In this document: positions 1 through 11,476 of the stretch, piece after piece
How positions within the stretch are numbered: the first letter of the stretch is position 1
How the letters are laid out: the number at the start of each line of letters is the position of its first letter
Origin: Lingula anatina
Lineage: Eukaryota; Brachiopoda; Lingulata; Lingulida; Lingulidae
Reading direction: 5' to 3'
Length of the DNA: 64,000 bases
Assembly: GCF_001039355.2 (NCBI RefSeq)
Contig: NW_019774536.1
Coordinates: 1-64,000, forward strand
Program-made: the position numbers and the translations under genes
The notes under the pieces: generated by a model
What the model saw: the letters and a program-made list of their open reading frames with translations, nothing else
Told to the model about the DNA's origin: nothing
Databases searched by the model: none

Positions 1-210
1 AAAAAATTAAAAGAAAATGTAAAATAAACGGCGACGACGGCGACGACAGACGCAGATGATGGCTATATGTACAGACACATCTGTGTCTGTACATAAAAAC
101 AGTTTTCCACTTATCGTGTTATCAGTAAAAGTGCACGGCGACGATGACGACGACGACGACAGACGCAGATGATGGCTATATGTACAGACACATCTGTGTC
201 TGTACATAAA
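1..210. repeat. Tandem repeat of about 106 bp with an internal 30-nt palindrome, two copies
   Basis: A unit made of a GACGAC-rich run, the stretch cagacgcagatgatggctat and a palindrome occurs twice, starting near 28 and near 134. The palindrome has 14-nt arms (TATGTACAGACACA) around TC and lies at 66-95 and 179-208; it can fold into a hairpin. Translation of the GAC run gives only poly-Ser or poly-Arg, so it is not coding. It borders the left edge of TIR copy A, whose similarity to copy B starts near 203. Confidence 0.75.
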
Positions 211-368
211 AATAAAGTAGCCAGCTCTCTACCAGTACTGAGTACATATAGCATATGCCAATTTACACTATACACTTTACATTCAAATATAAGGTGTGTA
301 ATAGATTCTACCACATCCAAACAGAAATAACAAATTTCAAAGAGAGACAACACCTAGCTTATACTTAC

Positions 369-890
369 TCATGCAGCAGATGTGTAGTTATATACAGCAG
401 TACACTCCTGGATTGTTTCAAGGCATACCCAAACATATCCTTTTCTCTCAATCCATGTAGAGGGCCACTTTCAATCAACATACAAGTCATCCCTTGTCCT
501 GCTAAATCTGGTAAAAATGTAAAATATATGTTATATATTCAACTCCAGAAACACATGCATTTCACTGAAATTTACTTAATATATCCAATTTAAATTAACT
601 GACAATGTAATACCTATATATCATTTATCTATAGAGGGTGCTTCTTATTTACTGGTACACATAAGTAACTTACATTCAACAAAATGACCTGCCCCCAACA
701 TCTATGTGATTGGGAAATAATTTTTATACTATAACTTTACATGTTACATGTTGAATGGCCATAAAACATTTCTTAGTTCAAAGTATTAAACTGAGTTTTA
801 CTCATTTCCACAAACCTTGAGATAGTTGTTCTACCTCTATTTCATCTCTTCTATCATAAAAAATGAAAACATTATATTCTATATCTTCCC
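369..890 (-). CDS. TIR-domain exons, copy A (partial; continues off the left edge)
   Basis: Two minus-strand exons, 890-816 and 507-369, carry the first half of a TIR domain. The first follows an AG acceptor and reads EYNVFIFYDRRD, matching TIR box 1 (YDVFISY), and ends in phase 1 at AAG|gtttgt. The second joins in frame (G|AT gives Asp), reads DLAGQGMTCMLIE..LHG..LKQSRSVLLYIT, spanning beta-B, the BB loop and beta-C, and ends phase 2 at a gtaagt donor. The Pro of the classical BB-loop PG is His here. The exon with the domain's C-terminal half would lie left of the window. TIR domains signal by self-association or cleave NAD; which applies here is unknown. The intron upstream holds the N at 1194 and a 227-bp duplication. 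The domain call is strong; the parent gene is unknown. Confidence 0.75.
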
Positions 891-966
891 CTGGAAATGA
901 CCAAGTTATTTACTTATTACATTCATCTTATACACATTTTGATTCGCAGATGTAGCCAAGATCTCA

Positions 967-1421
967 TTTGCTCTCAGAAGGTGATTACAGAAGTCAACTG
1001 TGTCTAATTATTATGCCAGTTCCAATTCAAGATTCAAAAGACACCACAAAACAAGCTTAGTTTGACTTTTAAATCACAAAGTATTCAGAATATTTGAGTT
1101 ATTAATTACTAGGCAGATATACCCACGGTAGCTTTAAAATATTTTTTTATCTCCTTCATAATATTTTATGGTGGAGCATCCCACCTCTTCAAANTTTGCT
1201 CTCAGAAGGTGATTACAGAAGTCAACTGTGTCTAATTATTATGCCAGTTCCAATTCAAGATTCAAAAGACACCACAAAACAAGCTTAGTTTGACTTTTAA
1301 ATCACAAAGTATTCAGAATATTTGAGTTATTAATTACTAGGCAGATATACCCACGGTAGCTTTAAAATATTTTTTTATCTCCTTCATAATATTTTATGGT
1401 GGAGCATCCCACCTCTTCAAA
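967..1421. repeat. 227-bp direct duplication around the N at 1194 (contig overlap)
   Basis: Bases 967-1193 are repeated without visible change at 1195-1421, with a single N between them. This is the pattern left when two contigs that overlap are placed end to end without merging. It lies in a TIR-gene intron and does not alter any exon. A true tandem duplication is possible but less likely. Confidence 0.85.
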
Positions 1422-1596
1422 CAGCAACTTCGCTTGTTGTGTTTGCATCTGGTGGTATAACAAATTTTGAAAAAAAAAACTGGTCAATATATCAGTGATA
1501 TCAAACTATCAAACTCAGGGTGAAAAGTAAATGTATGGTTAGCTGACAGAGACAGTTACTGTAATAAACAGTATTTTTAATACGCAGGGATATTAC

Positions 1597-3245
1597 CTTT
1601 GATCCTCATTGACAAATGTTTCAAAAATCCTTCCTCTCTGCTATCTATGGGTATCAAATGTCTCAAGGACAAAGGTAATTTTCTCTGTTCTTCACTGGTG
1701 ATGTCTCCATATACAGGGATGACTTGCTTTTGCTGTGACATAGCTGCATGCATTATCCCTTTTGTTTCCATCTTCAACGAAAAACTAAGATAAAGAACAG
1801 TAATTTATGTGAATTTTGGTATAGTAAAAGATTTGTGAGAGAAGGGGACTTTTTTCAGAATTCATAGACAAACTTAAAGAATTAACACAGAAAAAATAGT
1901 TTCCAGACTCAACTCATAACTTAAATAATAAACCAAAATTTATGTGAATTTTGTCATATGATATTAAAGGATGCGTGAGAGAGAGAGACTTTGTTTCAAA
2001 ATTCAATAACAAAAGCAAAGAACAGACACACAAAAACAGATACAATCAAAGTATACAGAAGATTCCAAGAATACACTTACAACTTACCACATACTACAAA
2101 TAATACATAAACAGATTTTTTTCTGGAGATAGCATAAGTTTCTTTCAAAAAGCATTCTTATTCTGCAAAAAATTGGCTTGATCCCCTTTTAAATCATGAG
2201 TAAACAATAATTTCACAACTATAATTATTGGATTAATTTGTTTGTTCTTAACTGTCATTTCTAACAACCATAACACTGTTGTTAATGAAATGTCAAGTTA
2301 TGCATTACTTAAATTAAAAATAAAGTAACCAGGTCTCTACCAGTACATCTCCCTGCAGGCATAGTTGCGTTGGATCAATGTTGAAAACAGGTTGATACGT
2401 TGAATTGCCGTTGATCTACCTAAATTCAAAGTTAAATCAACGTTGATCCAGCCACGTTGACTCAACCTTGTATTTTGGTCAATGGCACAACCTTGCAGTT
2501 ATGGATTGTAATTTAAAATATTAATTATTAAAAACGTGATACTTTGTTTATCAATACTGTAACTAAATTTATCAAAATAATAACAAAATGGTTTTGAAGT
2601 AAAAGTGACAATTGTTTTGTGTCTTTAAGGGGCCCGCACACGGTGAGCATTTGGCGCGCGCCACTTGCGCTGCGCTGTTTTCTCATCATGTGCGGGGGTA
2701 TTTTGGTGAGATTTTTGCCTCTCGCGCGGCTGAGCAAAATTTCTCACGTGTTTGATTTTTTTGGTCTCTTGAGGCAAATGTCTCAGCGTGTGCGGGGTGC
2801 AAGCGCCAATTGCTCACGCCATGCCAACAATGCGCATGTGCCGGTAGCCGGAAACAAAGAAAAATGGCAGCCCCCAGCGAAGTAAACAAAAATGTACGCA
2901 GTTATAGTTAGTCTGATTGATTAACGTGGTCACCATTTGCTATTACTTTCAGAAAAAAAATAAATATGTAATGTTTTCTTAATTACACGATCCCACAGTT
3001 CGCGCATCGTTTGCGGGGAGCTGAGGAGCGCGAGCATCTGGCGCAGTGCAAGTGGCGCGCGCCGAATGCTCACCGTGTGCGGGCCCCTTTAGTTAACTAG
3101 TGAATTTTCTTAACTTGTTATTCAGAAATACATTCCAATAAACTGAATTGCTTGCAAGGTCAGCTAACACCAGGATGAATAGGTTGCTATAAACAGTTCT
3201 TAGTAACCTGTTATAGATAGACAGGTTGAGGTGACTGTGACCTTG

Positions 3246-3296
<51 letters not shown>

Positions 3297-4196
3297 ATCT
3301 ATATATATTAATCTAAACCTTGGAAATTTTAACTTAAAGGCCATACATTTATACCCTACATATATTTAGCCATCAAACATGTCCTACTGCTAAACACATC
3401 CAGGCAAATTTCCTGGGTGGGGTTGATATAACATTGTTTTCTGACGTTGATACAACGTTGTTATCTGAGGTTGACACAACTTTCAAATCCAACGTTTATT
3501 CAATGTCTTTTCAATGTTATGGTTCAACGTTGTTTCAACGTTAAAACAACATAATTTGCCCACTGGGTATAGCATATGCCAATTTACACTACATACAAAT
3601 ATAAGGTGTGTAATAGATTCTACCACATCCAGACAGAAATAACAAATTTCAAAGAGAGACAACACCTAGCTTATACTTACTCTTGCAGGTAATGTGTAGT
3701 TATATACAGCAGTATTCTCCTGGATTGTTTCAAGACATAATCAAACATATCCCTTGCTCTTATTCCATGTAGAGAGTCAATTTCAATCAAAACACAAGTC
3801 ATCCCTTGTCCTGCTAAATCTGGTAAAAATGTAAAATATATGTTATATATTCAACTCCAGAAACACATGCATTTCACTGAAATTTACTTAATATATCCAA
3901 TTTAAATTAACTGACAATGTAATACCTATATATCATTTATCTATAGAGGGTGCTTCTTATTAACTGATACACATAAGTAACTTACATTCAACAAAATGAC
4001 CTGCCCCCAACATCTATGTGATTGGGAAATAATTTTTATACTATAACTTTACATGTAACATGTTGAATGGCCATAAAACATTTCTTAGTTCAAAGTATTA
4101 AACTGAGTTTTACTCATTTCCACAAACCTTGAGATAGTTGTTCTACTTCCATTTCGTCTCTTTTGTCATAAAAAATGGACACATCATTTTCTTCCC
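1597..4196 (-). CDS. TIR-domain exons, copy B (complete domain in three exons)
   Basis: Exons 4196-4128, 3819-3681 and 1784-1597 on the minus strand splice in one frame into a whole TIR domain. Exon one gives DVSIFYDKRDE (box 1). Exon two gives DLAGQGMTCVLIEIDSLHGI and LKQSRRILLYITTHYLQE. Exon three gives DFSLKMETKGIMHAAMSQ, then VIPVYGDI and FLKHLSMRIKG (the box 3 region). The Glu in KMETKG aligns roughly with the NADase glutamate of SARM1-type TIRs; this alignment was made by eye. Exon three ends phase 1 at AAAG|gtaata, and copy A begins in phase 1, so the two domains could belong to one protein with tandem TIRs. The intron 1785-3680 carries a transposon insertion of about 1.2 kb. Upstream exons are cut by the N at 4654. 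Confidence 0.78.
2346..3568. mobile_element. Transposon-like insertion in TIR copy B, with CAACGTTG-rich ends
   Basis: TIR copy A reads from taccagtac to tatagcatatgcc within about 20 bp (near 230-255). Copy B has the same flanks (near 2338-2345 and 3569-3582) separated by about 1.2 kb, so copy A is the empty site. Both ends are rich in CAACGTTGA-type words (2370-2470 and 3420-3550). A GC-rich MITE (2628-3088) and a (TA)n run (3247-3294) sit inside. No transposase is visible, so it is non-autonomous. Exact termini and target-site duplication are uncertain because copy A has a few extra bases at the site. Confidence 0.6.
2628..3088. mobile_element. GC-rich MITE with about 50-bp inverted ends and TTA target duplication (PIF/Harbinger-like)
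   Basis: The left end aggggcccgcacacggtgag is matched by the right end read in reverse, and the near-perfect inverted match runs about 50 bp through ggcgcgcgccacttgc. TTA flanks both sides (2625-2627 and 3089-3091). Three-base TWA duplications are typical of PIF/Harbinger elements. At 461 bp and with no transposase motif, it is a non-autonomous element. Its GC content stands far above the surrounding AT-rich DNA. ORFs that cross it are not genes. Confidence 0.75.
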
Positions 4197-4717
4197 CTGG
4201 AAATACACATTGTCAAGTTATTTACTTATTATACTCATCTTGCACACACTTTGATTGACAGATGTAGCCAAGATCACATTTGCTCTCAGCAGATAATCAC
4301 TAAAGTCCACCATGTCTAAATTATGCCAGTTCCAATTCATTCACACATAAGATATCACTACATAAAAACAAGCAGAGTTTGACTTTTAAATCACAAAATA
4401 TTCAAAATATTTTAGTGGTTAATTACAAGGCAGACATTCCCATAGTTTTATAATGTTTTATTTATCTCCTCAATAGTATATTTTCTGGTGGAGCATCCCA
4501 CCCTTTCAAACAGCAACTTTGCCTGTAGTGTTTGCATTTGGTGGTACAATCAATGTGAAAAAAACTAGTCAACATATCAGTGATATCAAACTATCAAACT
4601 CAGGGTGACAAGTAAATGTATGGTAAGCTGACAGAGACAGTTACTGCAATAAANTAACCACTATGTATTTCATAAACTTCATATGAAAGTTATAATGTGA
4701 AATGATCCCACCTACAG

Positions 4718-7487
4718 GGCAGTGAATAACGGACTGTTAGACACCTACCAACTGAAATCCCTGGATGCTGTCCTGGAAGCTCCTATAGAAGAAGCTGCTT
4801 TAGTGAAAACCAAGCAGGGGAAAATTAAACTTGTTTTTTCTGCTGGAGATATGGATGAAAATCTGTTTGATAACTTTGCTATGAGAGATGATTACGATGT
4901 GGTGATAAGGTGCACTGGTTGGAAATTTGATGATGAGGTGTTTCATAAGTAAGTGTTTAAGATATGACTTTGTTAGAGATGTAAAATGAAATGATATTTA
5001 TTATCAATTATATGTCTTTAGTAATATGACATCTTTCAAACATCAGTTTTAAAAATAAAACCTAAGTTTAAGATCCCACATGCTGGATTTTATTTGTTAG
5101 AGATTATTGGTATGGTTGATTTTGGGTGGAAGAAATTAAGGGTGAAAAAAGAAAAAACTAGCACTTATTTTAACACCATGCATGGCATTATAAAAAAGAT
5201 GAAAATGATATGGAGCATTAAGGGAGAATATGGAAAGCTCAATGAATTTTTTTTTGTCCCTATATCTTTCTAAATGTTATGTTGCCTAAAGAATTCAGCT
5301 ATGACAGAATAAAATGTGCTTATCTTGTGCTGTAGTATTGACAAAATGAAACTATAGATAAAATTGTATAATAATATCTTTATGTTCTCAAAGTTCCACT
5401 AAACCTGAAAGAGGTCAAGGACGGCGTAAGAAATTTCCAAAAACTCTCCCAACTTATGAGTCCACCAACATCCCTGGTCTGTTTTTTGCTGGCACCAACT
5501 CTCACTCCGTGGACTTCAGGAAGTCAGCTGGAGGCTTTATACATGGATTCAGATACACAGGTGAGAGAAAAGACCTACTGTACAGATTGCAATTTTAAAG
5601 GAGATGTGCATATTCAGCAGACCCTTTATCAAATTCTGATTTAGAAGGGATCTTTTCACCCAAAAAGGGCAGTTCATTTGAATCCCTTGAACCTTCCAGC
5701 ATTTGCACCTTTGATGATAAACATTTTTTGTTTTTTTTTATTCTGTAGATAATCACCACCATCACTACAATATAATATTCATGTTAATGTTCTAATTGAC
5801 TAGCTACAGTATGGGTTTATTTTCCAGCAAGGACACTGTACAATTATCTAGAGCACCGCAACCATGGTGTTGAGTGGCCGTCTATAAAAGCACCCATCAC
5901 AGAACTTTTGGATAGGATACTGAAGAGGATTAATGAAGCCTCTGGAATATATCAAATGTTTCAAGTTCTGGGAGATGTTATACTGTTAAAAAAGTATGTG
6001 ATTGTCAAGTATGAATTTGATATTATGCTCATATCATTTTGTGTGTAATCATTGTGATATGGTTGCTTTCTACATTAATTTTACATGTTATTTTCCATAC
6101 AGTGTGTTCAGATATCTTTTATTGAGACTGATTCAAATTTTTACAAGATGAGTAATGTGTTCACTTTTCTTTTTTTGGGGGGGGGGAGGGGGTGTAAGTA
6201 CCAATAGGTATGAGCAGCTAACTTTTTTCCTTTTCAGTAATGGCAGAGAATTTGAATACTTGGAAGAGTTTCCAATCATGTCCCTTCCAAAATTTCATGA
6301 AATAACTGGCAAAACAGCAGAGAAGATAATTGTTGTAGTTTTGGAGTATGGTGCTAACTTCTCCGGTCCTGGTAATGATGTGTTCAGGTTGAACAGAGCT
6401 ACAGGAGAGCCCTCTGATGCACATCAGTCCAACTTTCTTCATCCTGTGTTTTATTATTATGAAACTTTACCCACAGGTTTGTATTTCAAGTACTTTCAAT
6501 CTTTTGTTTGAACCATATTTATCATTACCACTGTTGTGAAAGTTTTATATCATTGCACTAAAGGGTTTCTGTAAAACCTCATGCTTTTGATTTCCAACAG
6601 ATGTTGGTGGTCCCAAAGCATATTTTTGTGCGTCAGTCAAGATTTTGCCTGAAAACTGTCAACTTTGAGTGAAATCAGTAGCAAGATGTGTACTCGAACC
6701 TAAAGTCATTATGTGTCCCTTTTCATATGGAGCCCCATCCTTATACAACACAGCCTGTATTGGTATACACTGAAAGATTGGTAACTTAATAGTCTGGCTG
6801 TAAAGTAAGAGAGTCACCTAACTGGACCCCTTGCAAAGCCAACTTCTGCTCAAACAGCAGGAAACATTGTGAAAGCAAGTATAAACCCCTGCAGTATAAT
6901 TACATATACAGATCTCTCACAGTGTACCAGTCAGGCTGTATTGATAGAGAATACCACTTTGTGTGAAAAGGGTTTTAGTTTCAAGGGATTCCAATGCAAC
7001 TTATTTAGATCCCCATGAATTTAAGATATCCCTGTGTATGTTTGTATAGGCGTCTTGCATTGCCTTGGAAAACATCCCTTTTCAGATGTTTTTTGCCCAC
7101 TTTTACTTCACTTGGTGGTTTTTTTTAAATAGAAATAAAACTACATGAAACATCAACTCTCAATTACATATTTTAAAAACTATTTCAGAAAAAGATATGA
7201 AGAAAAAGGGAAGTAAGACATTGCCAAAACCTGTTCATTTACACCATATTGTTGAGGATTTTCTAACCACATGGGATGCACCCCTCAGCCACATTCTGCC
7301 ATTGCGACAGTTCTTAGAAAGATGTATTGGTACTGACATGAGGAAGTACTTTGCCAGTTCTTGTTTCACTCTGGCCATGACACATCAGACATTACCATTG
7401 ATGTGCCAGGAGAAATATATGCAAGGTCAAGGTCTTGTTGGAACTGAGGCTCTCTTGCTCAGAGCACGCATAGCATCATTGTTATAA
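4718..7487 (+). CDS. FOXRED2: FOXRED2-like FAD oxidoreductase, copy 1 (C-terminal five exons only)
   Basis: Five exons, 4718-4948, 5394-5560, 5828-5993, 6238-6476 and 7189-7487, splice in one frame and match exons 5-9 of the complete gene downstream, with equal lengths except one extra codon in the first. Recognisable parts are [12 protein letters not shown], the flavoprotein strand [29 protein letters not shown] and [17 protein letters not shown]2 (ERFAD) is a luminal ER flavoprotein linked to ER-associated degradation. The N-terminal FAD and NAD(P)H-binding half is absent because an N at 4654 lies 63 bp before the first exon; no stop or frameshift is seen. The protein ends RARIASLL without a KDEL-like signal. 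Whether it is a whole second gene depends on what the gap hides. Confidence 0.85.
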
Positions 7488-7619
7488 CAGCTGGAATATG
7501 ATCTGGAAAAAAGGGCATAATTTTTGCTGTAGGCAAATAACTGAAGAATTTACAAGTAAAATATTTTTCTAAAAATTGATCTTACATTGGTAAAAATTAT
7601 TATATTTTTCATTTTCATA

Positions 7620-8043
7620 AGACCCGGTCTCACTGGCATTTAGGATGAATTTCGCATGAATTGCGAACAAAATTGGTTGATATTCGCTAAACATCTGCAA
7701 TATTCGTGATACATGCTTGTATCATTCGGTCAGCATCTGCATATGTCCACAATTATCCGCAGAGACACTTTTTCTGTTCCCTAGATATTTGAGCTGCCGA
7801 AAATTTCTGTTGCATATGATTTGTGAACATCTGCAAGGACATCTGCTTTTATTTGTGACACACAAACAATAATTTATTAATTTGTTTGTAATTCATACTG
7901 TTCTTATCAGCACACTATTGTGGAAAATGTATCATTTTTGGTCAATTCTGTTTTGGATGACAATGAAGGCCCAAATCCCAAGAAAATTTGTAACCTCAAT
8001 TCATCCAACCTCAATTCATCTTTTCGTCTGTGTGACCAGGCCT
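7620..8043. mobile_element. MITE with degenerate inverted ends (AGRCCYGGTC)
   Basis: The left end agacccggtctcactgg and the right end, read in reverse, aggcctggtcacacag, begin an imperfect inverted match of about 55 bp (roughly 70%) that includes GATGAATT. ATA flanks both ends (7617-7619 and 8044-8046). The interior is repetitive AT-rich sequence with TTCGC/GCGAA words and has no reading frame of note. It looks like an old non-autonomous DNA transposon. Confidence 0.6.
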
Positions 8044-8528
8044 ATATAGCAGATAGACTTATTAACTTGTGTTTGGGAAACTGTACATTTGGTACCAAAA
8101 GCCCATCATTTTAATTTTTGTTAATTCCCACACTTGGAACTAGCAGTATGCCTGTTCCTAAATGTAAATGAAAATAAAAAAAATACCAAAGATAAGTTAA
8201 AATATAGAAATGTATCATTCAAAGGATTCCTAAATGGAATCTTTATGCAATTTTTTGTTCTGTGTTTTGTATTTTTCTTTGTGCAGCTGAGGTTTCTTTA
8301 CTTTAGACAGAGCTTTGTCAGGGCCAGCTTGTGAATTCTACACAGATAGTTTTGAAAATGGTATAAATAAGAAATTTTGTTTGAGCTTTTCCTTTAAAGG
8401 CCAACAATGAGCAGACCTTTATAGACAATTAATGTAATATTACTGGAAATTTTCAATGTCTACAATTGTTCACAGAATTACAATCCATGTATTCTTTTTT
8501 GAGTTTTTGATTCTCTCTCCAAATAGAG

Positions 8529-8530
<2 letters not shown>

Positions 8531-8583
<53 letters not shown>

Positions 8584-8600
8584 TTATTTATTTATTTATT
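8531..8600. repeat. (TA)n/(TTTA)n microsatellite
   Basis: Twenty TA units followed by TTTATATATATATTTATTTATTTATT. Comparable (TA)n tracts lie at 3247-3294 and 16510-16566. Confidence 0.95.
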
Positions 8601-9222
8601 GTTGCTTTAAAAAGGTCTAACATGCATTGTTTATATTAAGATGAAACCCATTAATAATAACAATTTGACTTTTCCAAAGAATTAGTAATGCTGTTAAGGT
8701 AATTCAAATTTGGACAGCTATTTTAATTACATATTGTAAGTTTATTTTGATTAAGGCTTATTGTACTATAAGCATTTTTATGATAAATATACAGAAAGAT
8801 GCTGCGGATAGTTGAACAGAAATGGTTGTGCAGCTCTGTGAAGTTTGACTCATCTGTCTCTTTTTGTGCAATGAGATCAATGTGATAAAAGAAAGCTCTA
8901 TTTTTATATGCAGCTAAAAGAAGAGACGATTCTGCTTGGAAGGAAAAAAACACCAAAAAAATTGCCTTTGGCTTGGCATTTAGTATATATGCTGATAACA
9001 TTGTTTATATTTCATAGCAGTCTACATGCATGATTTTTGTAAAGGTTGTTAAACTATCAATATGTATTTAAAAGTTAGATTGCAGAATCCAATGATGTAT
9101 TGTGAAGAGGTTTTAGAAGGATTCTGCTGCTACTACACAGTGGTTCATATATTTTTTCTTTTATTATGTATGAACTTATTTGTGGCACTATGATCATGTT
9201 TGTGTGCATAAACATGCACATG

Positions 9223-9224
<2 letters not shown>

Positions 9225-9255
<31 letters not shown>
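9225..9255. repeat. (AC)n microsatellite
   Basis: About 15 AC units in intergenic DNA. A reading frame through it only gives alternating His-Thr. Confidence 0.95.
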
Positions 9256-9258
<3 letters not shown>

Positions 9259-11476
9259 TCAAAGCCAATCCAGTATTCAGATGAAAACTACTTTAATATT
9301 TTACTCAGTACTTGTATTTTTTATACAAGTACAAAAGTAAAACCAATTTCATGATATTCAGTACATCTATCATTTTATTCAGATGAGGTGATTGATTGAT
9401 TTAAATCTTATTATAATTAGAAATAGTGGTTAAGGTTGGTGAACTTGATGACTGTTTAAGGTTATTTATTCAGAGAGAACCCTTAAATAATGCATAATAG
9501 GCAAGGTGAAAACCTTTCCTAATAATGATTTTGAATAGCACCGATCGTGTCTTTTGTGCTGGATGTGCTAGTTGGGGATAAAGCAGATGGAGCACCACCA
9601 CCATCTAGTGTTTCCTCTACCACAATGTTCTTGGCACAACCGACACGTCGTAATAAACGTTATCTGGATAACACTGCCACACCTTAGAAATCTGAGAGCG
9701 TACACAGCATCATGTTCGATAAGATCGTAATACAAACTGAATGTTTACTGCATCTTTTTATTACCTGATCAGTAGTTAAGTATAAAATAAAAACTGACAC
9801 GCTATTAAGTGACACTGGCAGCTATATCTTTCATTCGAAATAAAATATTGTTTTGCTGTTTCACTCAATTGTGGTTATGCTGGCACATCAAGACAGACAA
9901 GAACTGGTAAAACAGTGCATTCTATGTTAGCTGCGAACTATTGAGTCTAAGGAATAATGAATCTTCAGATTAATGGACCTTGACTACTGAACCACCTTTG
10001 TTTTTCAATAGAAAGATTTATGGCAAAATTGTGTCCATTTGCACAAAAAAAAAAAAAAAATGTTCAAAACTAAAAGAAGTGAAAGTATGCTCTAGCATGA
10101 AGTTGATCGGGGATGGATTTCTGCAAGTGTGTTCCGGAAGCCGGTCTGTTTTTTTTTTTTCTTCCATTCTAAGTCTGCGTTGTGAAATTGATAATCTTAA
10201 TATCTCCTGGGACCCTGGGCCTGCCCTCAGCTGTCACTAAAGCTCATTTTGCACCTGACCGTCTTCCAAACTACTAACTGCTTCGGCCGTATGACTTGGT
10301 CCAATGGCTGACACGCTTCCATCTCTGTCGTTTGTCTTTGACGTATCTCTTGGAAGGTTTCCAACTGCCTTTAATTAAAAAAGATTGGCATTTAAAACTA
10401 GACCAGGTATCTGACCAGAGAGGCTACAGTTATTAGCCTCTTACGCAACGCTGCACCGCCTTTATAATGATACCTCAAAAGGAGGTGTACCTTGATATCT
10501 TGTGAGCGTTCAGCGAGATCTTATATTAAATCTTTGAGGCAACATTACACAGGTGGTTTTATTTGTGTGATTAAAAATATGTCTGTTATGTTCAATGGGT
10601 TTACTGACGCTTTCGAATTTTTTTTCTTAAATGGGCACACAGTTCGTCAATTACTATATTTATATTGAAACGAATAGGATGTTTTAATATAGAAAATGAG
10701 AATTACACCAACAAGTGTATTTTAAAGTGAAACTGCAAAGACGCGGAGGGAGGTGGATTACAAGTGTAACATATCTTTGAAGTAATTTTCAATGCCAACA
10801 TCTGAGCCACATCCCAAATGCAAATTAAATTGAAGATCTTTAATGACTGTTCATCCTTCCGGTCCACTTTGCTACAGTCCTGATTTGAACTACCACTTTT
10901 GCAGAGCTCACGTATCATTTTCTGGTGGTCAGCTTTTGAAAGAAAGAAGTTAAAATTGCAGGCATACAATGTGCAGAATTGAATATCCCCATTATCACCA
11001 AGGCATGCCCTGTCCAAAACCACTGAGAAAATTACTGTCTATAAACCCGTTTTTCGAGTTTTGAATTTCTCATTTTTTACCATCACGAGAAAAATCCCCT
11101 AGTCCCAATTTTCGTTACGAGAGTTACTCAAAAACTAGAAAACAGAACTAAAAAGGGTTTATGGATCGTAATTCTGTGGATAGGTTTTAGACATGGTAAA
11201 CTTTTGTGATTAAGAAAAGAGGTCCAAATTTTCAACAAAATTAAATGTTCAGCCATAACAATGTGTGCCTTAAGCTAAGAGGTTTCTGAATGGATCTAAT
11301 TTTAAGCAGTGGGCCTATAAATGAGAGGAAACCTCAATTAAGTAATGTCCGTAAGGTATCATCATTGTCGGCGAGCCTGTGTTCGCAAGTTTGACTTATG
11401 TGCGACCCCACTGTGTTTTGAGAATAACCCCGCCCAATATTGTTCATATGCAAACCAGTGAGTGACAACGTACACG

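Larger units (their letters stand above)
7488..11476. other. Intergenic region between the FOXRED2 copies
   Basis: No gene is recognised in these 4 kb. They hold a MITE (7620-8043), a (TA)n/(TTTA)n run (8531-8600), an (AC)n run (9225-9255), A-runs near 10047, and a short inverted pair (ataaaccc near 11040 and gggtttat near 11155). A minus-strand reading frame at 10703-11023 (106 codons) resembles no family I know and has no convincing splice sites. No sign of the missing N-terminal exons of copy 1 is present here. Confidence 0.6.

Noticed and set aside
7-353. Open frames with poly-Ser and poly-Arg on the minus strand
   Set aside because: They are translations of the GACGAC tandem repeat; the real coding signal nearby is the spliced TIR exon at 369-507.
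2528-2889. Overlapping frames on both strands in the GC-rich block
   Set aside because: They lie inside a MITE with inverted ends; openness reflects high GC, not coding.
9166-9354. Frame with HTHTHTHT
   Set aside because: Translation of the (AC)n microsatellite.
10703-11023. 106-codon minus-strand frame upstream of FOXRED2 copy 2
   Set aside because: No recognisable motif, composition or splice context; treated as chance.
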